64,000 nucleotides of DNA from Hyphomonadaceae bacterium (GTDB lineage: Bacteria > Pseudomonadota > Alphaproteobacteria > Caulobacterales > Hyphomonadaceae): NCBI GenBank assembly GCA_024743315.1, contig JANSWU010000004.1, positions 1 through 64,000 on the forward strand, given 5' to 3'. The notes beneath the pieces were generated by a model, which did no database searches, was not told the origin of the DNA, and saw nothing but the letters and a program-made list of their open reading frames with translations. Numbering within the stretch: the first letter of the stretch is position 1; every line of letters begins with the position of its first letter. Shown piece by piece: positions 57,268 to 64,000 of this stretch. The position numbers and the translations under genes are program-made.

Positions 57268-59175
57268 ATGGCTGAGCAAGGAACACTTTTTGATAAACGC
57301 TTCTTAGGAAAGCATGCCGGTCAAATCATGTCTGATCCAACGACCGCACTCGTGGAACTCGTGGCCAATTCTTGGGACGCCTTTTCCACAAAAGTGACAA
57401 TCGATTGGCCCAACAAAAAATCTGGCACGCCCTTTCGCATTGAAGACAACGGAAAGGGGATGACGCGCGCGCAATTCGAGGAGCGGTGGCGCACGCTCGA
57501 CTATAATCGCCTCGACTCACAGGGGGCGACGGAATCACCGCCTGAGGAATTGAAAGACGCGCTTCCTCGAGAGGTCTACGGACAAAATGGACGAGGGCGT
57601 CATGCGGCTTTTCTATTTTCTTCGCCATATCTTGTTCGTACTTGGCGCGATGGCAACGAGGTTACATTCCGTGTGAGCCAGGGCAAAGACAATCCGATTG
57701 AGCTCAAGCTTATAGGTCAACGCGAAGGCGTCGAAGGTCATGGCACAGAAATCGTCGGTGAGAGTGTAGTCCCCTCCAATTTAACTGCAGATGATGTCAG
57801 AGGTTTGCTGAGCACCCGATTCTTACTCGATCCTAGTTTCGCGGTCTCTGTTGACGGCGTGCGTGTGACATTTGAGGACGTCCCGAGCGACGCCCTGCAA
57901 ACGCTAAATGTTCCGATCGATGGCAGAGGAGTTGCTCAGGTCCTAACGATCGACGCTCAGCGAGCGGACCGAACTACAAAGCAGCATGGAATTGCGTGGT
58001 GGGTTAACCGAAGACTGGTCGGGCATGCCAATTGGCGCGCATTCGAAGGCAAATTCATAGATGGTCGCACTGAGGAAGCGAAGCGCTATAGCTTTGTGGT
58101 GCTCGCGGACTTTCTTAAACCCGCCGTGAGAGCTGATTGGTCGGGTTTTGAAAAGGACAATCCGGTTTTCGCAGCCACTCAAGAAACGGTGCATGAGCGG
58201 ATTAGGGACGTAATCGCCGCAGTCTTGAAAGAGAGGCGACGGGAGACAAAAGCAAAAGTTGAAAAAGCCCACCGCGAGCGGGTCAGCGCGCTGCCAAAAC
58301 TCAGCCAAGATCGCTGGAATGGAATGCTCAATCAATTGATCGAGAAATGTCCGACAATCGGCGAAAAACAAATCGATCAGGTGATGGGGTTATTAGCTAC
58401 GATGGAATTGGCGGAGTCTCAGTATGAACTCCTAGATCGGCTACATGACATTTCGCCCGATGACGTCGATGCGTTGAATGACGTGATGAAGGAATGGTCT
58501 ATAAAAACAGCTAAAGCTGCATTGGACGAAGTCTCACGGCGATTGAAACTGATCGAAGAGATCCGCCTCAAAACCGACGATCCCGAGACTGATGAAGTTC
58601 AGGAGCTCCAGCCATTGTTCGAACAAGCATTGTGGATCTTTGGACCGGAGTTCGAGAGCATTGAATTCACCTCCAATCGCGGCATGACGACAGTGATTCA
58701 AAAACTCTTCGGGAGCGAAGACACTGGTTCGCGTAACAGGCCGGATTTCGTTGTTCTTCCAGAAGGCACACTTGGAATCTATGCCCGGCCACGGTTTGAC
58801 GAAGATAGCAATGAGGCCGGAACCGAAGCTATGGTAATCATTGAACTAAAAAGACCTGGCGTTCCACTAGGTAGCGATGAAAAGAATCAGGCTTGGAAGT
58901 ATATTAAAGAGCTAAAAAACCGGGGGCATATTGACGATCTGACGAGAGTGCGAGGATTTGTGCTGGGCGATCGGATTGAACCCGGGGAACACGGAGTGCG
59001 GACCGAAGGAGACAACGTCCGTATATTGCCAATGCTTTATTCGACTTTTGTCGGCCAAGCGGAAAAGCGTATGCTAAATCTTCACCGGCGTTTGTCTGAT
59101 GCACCTTTTATGCGAGAGATTCTACAGCAGAACGAAGCTGAACCTATTCAAACAGAATTGCTGACCGATATGTAG
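57268..59175 (+). CDS. GHKL ATPase fused to predicted PD-(D/E)XK nuclease
   Basis: This 635-residue protein has an N-terminal GHKL (Bergerat) ATP-binding fold: E30 and N34 in ELVANSWDA, D60-x-G62-x-G64 in EDNGKGM, and GQNGRGRHA (residues 105-113). A coupling region (about 220-300) and a coiled-coil-like middle (about 310-440) follow. The C-terminal part has a nuclease pattern: E452, D493 (RPDFVV), E526-x-K528 (IIELKRP) and Q541, which resembles DUF4263/Shedu-type domains. G+C is lower than in the flanks. The pairing suggests an ATP-gated nuclease for defence against foreign DNA; this is inference. Codon 1 is the ATG at 57268. Confidence 0.82.
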   Translation: MAEQGTLFDKRFLGKHAGQIMSDPTTALVELVANSWDAFSTKVTIDWPNKKSGTPFRIEDNGKGMTRAQFEERWRTLDYNRLDSQGATESPPEELKDALPREVYGQNGRGRHAAFLFSSPYLVRTWRDGNEVTFRVSQGKDNPIELKLIGQREGVEGHGTEIVGESVVPSNLTADDVRGLLSTRFLLDPSFAVSVDGVRVTFEDVPSDALQTLNVPIDGRGVAQVLTIDAQRADRTTKQHGIAWWVNRRLVGHANWRAFEGKFIDGRTEEAKRYSFVVLADFLKPAVRADWSGFEKDNPVFAATQETVHERIRDVIAAVLKERRRETKAKVEKAHRERVSALPKLSQDRWNGMLNQLIEKCPTIGEKQIDQVMGLLATMELAESQYELLDRLHDISPDDVDALNDVMKEWSIKTAKAALDEVSRRLKLIEEIRLKTDDPETDEVQELQPLFEQALWIFGPEFESIEFTSNRGMTTVIQKLFGSEDTGSRNRPDFVVLPEGTLGIYARPRFDEDSNEAGTEAMVIIELKRPGVPLGSDEKNQAWKYIKELKNRGHIDDLTRVRGFVLGDRIEPGEHGVRTEGDNVRILPMLYSTFVGQAEKRMLNLHRRLSDAPFMREILQQNEAEPIQTELLTDM

Positions 59176-59235
59176 CACTATCAATTTCGGAACCGTTGCC
59201 TCTCGATAGCGCCCAAGCCGATGAGTACTTTGCGC

Positions 59236-60141
59236 TCAGCCCTGCCAGGTTACTCGACCGGTGGACGAGTTGATTTGGTTTTCGTAGAGCCAACGAAGAG
59301 TGTCAGATTGCTCTTTTGTGATTTTTAAAGGAGCAAAACTGAACTCGGCATTCATTCCATCCAGGTCTGAGCAGTAGCCAGTATAAAACCAAACCTCGAG
59401 GAAAGGACAATTTGACCAATAACTCGATAGCTGTTGGACCGCCTCACGATAATCTGGCGCATCATATGCAGATGAGCGGTTATCTAGTATTAGCACAGTG
59501 GATTCTTTTTCGGAGTGCTTTTTCGAAATCTTAGAATCGACAGCTTTTTTGATTTGCTCAGTAAGGGTCGTGGTTGGGTTCAACAGGCCACTAAAAAACA
59601 CCCTGTCCGATTGAGCGTAAAATGGGTTGGGGATTTCATCCGAATTGGTTTTCGCTTTTGCGATCGCAGCCTGTAGATATTCGTCAATTTTTTCGTCACC
59701 AAACAGCTTGGCTAACTTTTTCGCTTCGTGGACGGGTAAGAACTTGTACTTGCTATAATGAGCAAGCCTTTCTTCGCGTTTCGCGATTTCGAAATGCTGC
59801 TTGGAGTCAGCAATCGATGTAATTTCGACGTTAAACCGCTCCGATGTACTTAACTCGACTCCGAAATCCCACGGGGCGTCCCGGGAAGTGAAGTTTATAC
59901 CGATATCCTCACTGTAGAAGTGTCTGATCCGATGTCGAAGGTAATGAATACAGATAACACGTTCTCGCACATCCATGTCGAAGATATCCAAGAACACGCG
60001 AGCGGTGACGCTCCCATCTCGTTCTACTCGCAAAAACCGTTTCGCGTTATTCTTGTCATCTATTGGCGCGACCGGATAGAATTCCGCTTTAGTTGCGTTG
60101 ACCATGCGCAGGACTTCATCCCAATTTAGCTCGACGCTCAC
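59236..60141 (-). CDS. Unknown protein in the low-G+C island
   Basis: The 301-residue protein lies convergent to the GHKL-nuclease gene, with a 60-nt gap. It has no signal peptide or membrane segment. The segment WDFGVELSTSERFNVEIT (D92, E106, then Thr where Lys would be in PD-(D/E)XK) resembles a nuclease core with a changed last residue. The C-terminal half has VLILDNRSSAYDAPDYREAV, followed by an aromatic-rich end. No family was recognised with confidence. Shared base composition with the neighbour suggests joint acquisition. Confidence 0.7.
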   Translation of the reverse strand: MSVELNWDEVLRMVNATKAEFYPVAPIDDKNNAKRFLRVERDGSVTARVFLDIFDMDVRERVICIHYLRHRIRHFYSEDIGINFTSRDAPWDFGVELSTSERFNVEITSIADSKQHFEIAKREERLAHYSKYKFLPVHEAKKLAKLFGDEKIDEYLQAAIAKAKTNSDEIPNPFYAQSDRVFFSGLLNPTTTLTEQIKKAVDSKISKKHSEKESTVLILDNRSSAYDAPDYREAVQQLSSYWSNCPFLEVWFYTGYCSDLDGMNAEFSFAPLKITKEQSDTLRWLYENQINSSTGRVTWQG

Positions 60142-60262
60142 AAGTTCCGACTCCCCAATCAGATTCTAGATTAGGTAGGTGCTTATTTCGCGATTTGTAA
60201 GGCCAACGTAACGTCTCCTTCTGCTCGCAATACAGACTTTGACCCCTCCAAAAGCCTCACCG

Positions 60263-60334
60263 TGAGCGGCGTCGAAGGGCGAGGCGGGGCTCCCCGGACT
60301 TAGCGGTGCGGCCCTCGTCCTTCGACGCCGCTCA
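60263..60334. repeat. Large inverted repeat with 21-nt arms
   Basis: TGAGCGGCGTCGAAGGGCGAG (60263-60283) pairs with CTCGTCCTTCGACGCCGCTCA (60314-60334) with a single mismatch around a 30-nt GC-rich centre. The arms contain GTCGAAGG/CCTTCGAC. It lies between the unknown gene at 59236 and the small gene at 60366 and looks like an intergenic palindromic element. Confidence 0.75.
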
Positions 60335-60365
60335 GGATGAGGGCCTGAACTTCCCCCGCCCGCCC

Positions 60366-60638
60366 CTAAACCACTTCCACTTCTTTCGGAGCCTCCTCCT
60401 TGCGCGTCTCTTTTTCCTTGCGCGGCTTGGGCAGGAGGCGGAAGCGGGTCTGGCACCAGGCGAAGCCGACGCCGACATCAAGCAAGGCGTCCGAGCGCCC
60501 GCACGGGCAGAGAAACGGCATGACGCCCCAGACGCGATAGGTTTCGCCCTGGACCAGGGGCACGGGATCGCCTGTGACATGATTGGGCGATGCGTTCACG
60601 CACAGCACCAGGTCCCCGGCTCCGACATCATATGACAT
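60366..60638 (-). CDS. 90-residue conserved small protein
   Basis: This 90-residue protein starts at 60638 (MSYDVGAGDLVLCVNASPNH). It has GDPVPLVQGETYRVWGVMPF, a compact beta-rich SH3-like pattern, and three more cysteines (FLCPCG, WCQTRF). A charged Lys/Glu-rich tail ends it (PRKEKETRKEEAPKEV). Similar small proteins are widespread in alphaproteobacteria, but their function is not known to me. Confidence 0.72.
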   Translation of the reverse strand: MSYDVGAGDLVLCVNASPNHVTGDPVPLVQGETYRVWGVMPFLCPCGRSDALLDVGVGFAWCQTRFRLLPKPRKEKETRKEEAPKEVEVV

Positions 60639-60760
60639 GGGGTGTGTTTTAGCATGAATGGCGAGCGCGGGATATGGTCAGATTGGGCAGGCCTGGTAGG
60701 CCGCGAGGTCCCGGATCAAGTCCGGGAACACGAATCTCTTAGCCCTACGCTCCCACAAGC

Positions 60761-60886
60761 GCTCCCCACGGCTTTGTCCGTGGGGTCCATCAGGCGGTCT
60801 TGAGTCTGAGCTCGAGAGCGAACTTGTCTCTCCCGGTCTTGCGGCGAGATCCCGAGTTGGGCTGCCCAGACAAGCTGGGCAGAGCG
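60761..60886. repeat. Composite two-hairpin repeat, copy B
   Basis: CCCCACGG/CCGTGGGG (60764-60785) and CTGCCCAG/CTGGGCAG (60862-60882) flank about 76 nt. On the opposite strand the order equals copy A at 26278-26404. Shared text includes GCTCTGCCCAGCT, CGGGAGAGA and TGATGGACCCCACGGACAA. Both lie in intergenic DNA. Confidence 0.72.
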
Positions 60887-60908
60887 AAATTGTAATAATT
60901 CATCCTAC

Positions 60909-60991
60909 CCGCTCATTCCCGCGCAGGCGGGAAGCTCGTGCGGCAGGTCCGGAAACATAGAAGGAGATCCCCGCCTGCGCGGGGATGAGCG
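60909..60991. repeat. REP-like doublet (two inverted copies)
   Basis: GCTCATTCCCGCGCAGGCGG (from 60912) and the copy containing ATCCCCGCCTGCGCGGGGAT (60967-60986) are inverted relatives about 30 nt apart. The second shares 25 nt with the copy at 15256-15280. Paired inverted REPs are typical of REP/BIME-type families. Confidence 0.65.
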
Positions 60992-61022
60992 ACTCTTTTT
61001 TCCTTGGGGACAGCCCCCTGCC

Positions 61023-63206
61023 CTACAGCCCGAGCTCGTCTTCGCGCAGCTGTTTGACCTGGTCCCGCAGGCGGGCAGCCTCTTCGAACTCCAAGTTGGC
61101 GGCCGCTTCGCGCATTTGCTTTTCCAAATCGGCAATCACGGCCTGGAGATTGTGGCCCTGGCCCGGCTCGAAAGCGATCTGATCTTCGGCCATGGCTTTC
61201 TTGCGCGACCTGCCGCCTTTCAGCTGCGTGCGCCCGCCCGGTTTCTCGCCGAGCTCGCCGAGAATGTCTGCGACTTCGCGTTTGATCGTGGTCGGGGTGA
61301 TGCCGTGTTCTTCATTATAGGCCTGCTGTTTCTCGCGGCGCCGCTCGGTCTCATCCATGGCGCGCTGCATCGAGCCGGTCACCTTGTCGGCATAGAGGAT
61401 GACGCGGGCTTCGGCATTACGGGCGGCGCGGCCTATCGTCTGGACCAGAGAGGTTTCGGAGCGCAGGAAGCCTTCCTTGTCAGCGTCGAGAATGCCGACC
61501 AGGCCGCATTCGGGAATGTCGAGGCCTTCGCGCAACAGGTTGATGCCAACCAGGACATCGAACTCGCCGAGGCGCAGATCGCGAATGATCTCGATGCGCT
61601 CGACCGTGTCGACATCAGAGTGCATGTAGCGCACCTTGATGCCCTGTTCGTGCAAGTATTCGGTCAGGTCTTCGGCCATTTTCTTGGTCAGTGTCGTGAC
61701 CAGGGTGCGGAAGCCTTTTGCGGTCGTGGCGTGGATCTCGGCGGTCAGATCGTCGACCTGATTGGTGGTGCCGGTCGAGACCGGGCGAACCTCAACGGTC
61801 GGGTCGAGCAGGCCGGTCGGGCGGATCACCTGCTCGGTGAACACGCCGCCCGTGCGTTCCATCTCCCACGGGCCGGGGGTCGCCGAGACATGCAGCGTCT
61901 GCGGTCGCATTGCCGTCCACTCTTCGAACTTGAGCGGCCGATTATCCATACAAGACGGCAGCCGGAAACCATATTCGGCAAGGGTCCGCTTACGATTGAA
62001 ATCGCCTTTGTACATGGCGCCAAGCTGCGGAATCGTCTGATGCGACTCATCAACAAAAACCAGAGCATTATCAGGGAGATACTCGAACATGGTCGGTGGC
62101 GGTTCGCCGGGTTTGCGGCCGGTGAGATAGCGCGAGTAATTCTCGATCCCGTTACAGCTGCCAGTCGCCGCCATCATCTCGAGATCGTATTGGACCCGCT
62201 GCTCAATCCTCTGGGCTTCGAGAAGTTTTCCCTCTTTCTGGAAGTGCTCAAGCGTCTGTTTGAGTTCGGTTTTGATCTGCTCGATGGCCTGGTTGAGGGT
62301 CGGGCGCGGAGTGACATAGTGGCTGTTGGCATAGAGCTTGATCGCCGGCAGCGTTTCCGATTTGCGTCCGGTCAGCGGATCAAACTCGGTGATGCTTTCA
62401 AGCTCATCGCCGAAGAAGGACAGTTTCCACGCCCGATCTTCATAGTGCGCCGGAAAGATATCGATGATATCGCCCTTCATGCGGAAGCTGCCGCGCTGGA
62501 AGGCCATGTCATTTCGCGTGTATTGGAGCTCAACCAAAAGTTTGGCGACGTCGCGTGGATCAATCCGCTGCCCGGCTTCGAGCTTGCGCGTCATCGACGT
62601 GTAGGTTTCAACCGAGCCGATGCCGTAAATGCAGGAGACCGACGCGACGATGATACAGTCATCGCGCTCGAGGATGGCCCGCGTCGCCGAATGGCGCATG
62701 CGGTCGATCGCTTCATTGATCGAGCTTTCTTTCTCAATGTAGAGATCGCGCCGCGGGACATAGGCCTCGGGCTGGTAATAGTCATAATACGAGACGAAAT
62801 ACTCGACCGCATTGTCTGGAAAGAAGGACTTGAATTCCCCGTATAACTGGGCCGCGAGCGTCTTGTTCGGCGCAAGGATCAAGGCAGGCCGCTGCGTCGC
62901 CTCGATAATCTTGGCCATAGTGAATGTCTTGCCCGTGCCGGTAGCACCAAGCAGCACCTGATCGCGTTCGCCGGCTTGTATACCCTCAACGAGTTCGGGG
63001 ATGGCTGTGCGTTGATCGCCGGCGGGCTCATATGGGGAATGAACCTTGAGCTCGATCCCGCCTTCAAGCTTTTCCCACCGCCGATCGGGTCGATGCGGTG
63101 TCCACTCGCTGGACGGGAGTCCGCCAACGGCATCGCGCGCCGCACCGGTCCAATCAAAGCCCGCGGACGCTTCGGAAAGCCCGGGAGGAGTGGGATTAGA
63201 ATTCAT
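61023..63206 (-). CDS. uvrB: Excinuclease ABC subunit B
   Basis: The 727-residue helicase-like DNA repair protein starts at the ATG at 63206 ([20 protein letters not shown]), with a longer N-terminus than E. coli UvrB. It has Walker [13 protein letters not shown], the damage-probing beta-hairpin [13 protein letters not shown], the [10 protein letters not shown] motif, the motif [11 protein letters not shown], and the C-terminal UvrC-binding UVR domain ([17 protein letters not shown]). It verifies damage after UvrA loading and recruits UvrC. No clear Shine-Dalgarno or LexA box was seen upstream. Two photolyases in the same window point to strong exposure to UV. Confidence 0.97.
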   Translation of the reverse strand: MNSNPTPPGLSEASAGFDWTGAARDAVGGLPSSEWTPHRPDRRWEKLEGGIELKVHSPYEPAGDQRTAIPELVEGIQAGERDQVLLGATGTGKTFTMAKIIEATQRPALILAPNKTLAAQLYGEFKSFFPDNAVEYFVSYYDYYQPEAYVPRRDLYIEKESSINEAIDRMRHSATRAILERDDCIIVASVSCIYGIGSVETYTSMTRKLEAGQRIDPRDVAKLLVELQYTRNDMAFQRGSFRMKGDIIDIFPAHYEDRAWKLSFFGDELESITEFDPLTGRKSETLPAIKLYANSHYVTPRPTLNQAIEQIKTELKQTLEHFQKEGKLLEAQRIEQRVQYDLEMMAATGSCNGIENYSRYLTGRKPGEPPPTMFEYLPDNALVFVDESHQTIPQLGAMYKGDFNRKRTLAEYGFRLPSCMDNRPLKFEEWTAMRPQTLHVSATPGPWEMERTGGVFTEQVIRPTGLLDPTVEVRPVSTGTTNQVDDLTAEIHATTAKGFRTLVTTLTKKMAEDLTEYLHEQGIKVRYMHSDVDTVERIEIIRDLRLGEFDVLVGINLLREGLDIPECGLVGILDADKEGFLRSETSLVQTIGRAARNAEARVILYADKVTGSMQRAMDETERRREKQQAYNEEHGITPTTIKREVADILGELGEKPGGRTQLKGGRSRKKAMAEDQIAFEPGQGHNLQAVIADLEKQMREAAANLEFEEAARLRDQVKQLREDELGL

Positions 63207-63609
63207 AGGCTGCAACGTATTACAATCGCTGGCGCATACAACATACGATCACGCATCAATCACAGCCTCGTGACAGGTTCTGGCAGCAGCACATGAGCCC
63301 AAACACAGGTGAATCATGCAGGTTGGCCGGAATTCAGCGCAATAATTTACCAAGATTATGTTCCGCTCAGGTTGAACCGACCGCAGCTCGTGTCAGAATT
63401 GTGGCATATTGAGCACACCAAATCACGACATGCTGCTTTGCATGACAATTCTGTGATCTGTTAATTGACGGGCGCAGACAGTGGCCTCTATCCAAGCGTA
63501 CCTGCTTTAACAGGCAAATTGCGTGTACGGAAAAATCTGCGTTTTTCTATTCACATATCGAGGGGCTCCTAGGAGTGGGAGCGCTCAATTCATTGGAGGA
63601 CACTAGATC
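63207..63609. other. Divergent control region between uvrB and the TonB-dependent receptor gene
   Basis: This 403-nt gap holds the promoters for uvrB (minus) and the receptor gene (plus) and has no credible gene. A plus-strand promoter candidate is described at 63465-63494. The leader after it includes the near-palindrome GGCTCCTAGGAGTGGG and a strong GGAGGA ribosome binding site (63595-63600). Confidence 0.45.
63465..63494 (+). promoter_or_regulatory. Putative promoter of the TonB-dependent receptor
   Basis: TTGACG (63465-63470) and TATCCA (63489-63494) are separated by 18 nt. The -10 box is a weak match. It would give a leader of about 105 nt before the ATG at 63610. Confidence 0.35.
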
Positions 63610-64000
63610 ATGGCTAATGATCTTCTCAAGAAGAATTTACTTGCGAGTACCCTGCTCGCAGGCATGGCTGGAGGGTTCTGGGCCGGTGCAGCGACCGCTC
63701 AAGACGCGCCAGACGACGATGACTCAGTAACGGTCATCGAAGAAGTCGATGAAACGGACGAAGCACGGCAAGAAAAAGTTGTTGTGACTGGTTCGCGTAT
63801 CGCCCGTGATGAGTTCAGCAGCGCATCACCCCTTCAGGTTATCGATGGCGAAGTCTCTCGTGACCTCGGCCTGATCGACGCCTCGGACCTGCTCGGCCAG
63901 ACCACAGTTGTTCAGGGCCAGCAAACCACGACCGGTCTTTCCACCTCAGCCGGTGTGACGACAATTAACGGCCCAGGTTCTGCGACCGCATCCCTTCGTG
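63610..64000 (+). CDS. TonB-dependent receptor, N-terminal part (cut by window edge)
   Basis: The first 130 codons begin at the ATG at 63610, 9 nt after GGAGGA. MANDLLKKNLLASTLLAGMA opens a long signal peptide cleaved near ATAQD. After an acidic stretch (DDDDSVTVIEEVDETDE) comes VVVTGSRIARDEFSSASPLQ, a TonB-box-like and plug-domain start. The plug continues with LLGQTTVVQGQQTTTGLS. It is an outer-membrane receptor for an unknown large nutrient. No adjacent TonB or ligand-processing genes are visible, so the substrate cannot be given. Confidence 0.9.
   Translation, partial: MANDLLKKNLLASTLLAGMAGGFWAGAATAQDAPDDDDSVTVIEEVDETDEARQEKVVVTGSRIARDEFSSASPLQVIDGEVSRDLGLIDASDLLGQTTVVQGQQTTTGLSTSAGVTTINGPGSATASLR

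Larger units (their letters stand above)
60639..61022. repeat. Intergenic cluster of palindromic repeats
   Basis: This 384-nt gap before uvrB has no gene and is almost all repeats. In order: TCCCGGA/TCCGGGA (60709-60727); composite repeat copy B (60761-60886); a REP-like inverted copy (60909-60933); and a direct copy (60967-60991). Related elements lie at 15254 and 26278. Confidence 0.7.

Noticed and set aside
26275-61000. CRISPR array from the recurring palindromes
   Set aside because: Copies are few, irregularly spaced and inverted relative to each other; no cas gene is present.
61116-62846. 576-codon plus-strand frame opposite uvrB
   Set aside because: Shadow of uvrB; its product has no recognisable domain.
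63207-63300. Possible LexA/SOS box upstream of uvrB
   Set aside because: No GTTC-N7-GTTC or close variant was found in the upstream region.

Overview
The window looks like chromosome of a free-living, aerobic alphaproteobacterium. The best fit is the Caulobacterales/Maricaulales/Hyphomonadaceae type. Reasons: the gene order rpoC-rpsL-rpsG-fusA-tuf, a G+C content near 60 percent by eye, many lipoprotein or TAT-exported hydrolases, a TonB-dependent receptor, an iron-sulfur-type cryptochrome/photolyase, and acyl-CoA and alcohol oxidation genes. The order-level assignment is inference.

Layout. (1) 1-16511, minus strand: translation and transcription core, read in the order rplK, rplA, (gap), rplJ, rplL, rpoB, rpoC, rpsL, rpsG, fusA, tuf (cut by the left edge). 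The block is interrupted between rplA and rplJ by an oppositely oriented M28 peptidase lipoprotein. Hairpins in the rplL-rpoB, rpoC-rpsL and fusA-tuf gaps suggest several control points. (2) 16.8-30.1 kb: exported proteases (S41, M48), an OmpA-like protein paired with a coiled-coil/HhH protein, two RNA methyltransferases, an ECF sigma factor with small membrane proteins, a globin, a gamma-glutamylcyclotransferase-like protein, an AT-richer TIR-domain gene and an acyl-CoA carboxylase beta subunit. (3) 30.2-39.5 kb: secreted repeat proteins, speG, a RimB-RimK fusion, arfB, a tiny gene with a near-ideal ribosome binding site, a sulfatase, a cNMP-binding/thioredoxin-reductase-like fusion and a nuclease. 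(4) 39.5-47.8 kb: acyl-CoA and alcohol oxidation, a dienelactone hydrolase, and a photoreactivation cluster: iron-sulfur-type photolyase with an apparent ATT start, aldo/keto reductase, a 48-residue DUF2256 zinc protein and a second photolyase. (5) 47.9-56.5 kb: transporters (MFS, MATE), a beta-lactamase-fold esterase, a Baeyer-Villiger-type monooxygenase and a run of microproteins. (6) 57.2-60.2 kb: a lower-G+C island with a GHKL ATPase fused to a predicted PD-(D/E)XK nuclease and a convergent unknown protein, a candidate mobile-element defence locus. (7) 60.2-64 kb: a dense cluster of palindromic repeats, uvrB, and the start of a TonB-dependent receptor.

The most unusual items are the GHKL-nuclease island (57.2-60.2 kb), the microgene unit at 35.16-35.41 kb, the composite two-hairpin repeat present at both 26.3 kb and 60.8 kb in opposite orientation, and the photolyase cluster with its rare start codon and 4-nt gene overlap. 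No tRNA, rRNA, CRISPR array, transposase or integrase was recognised.
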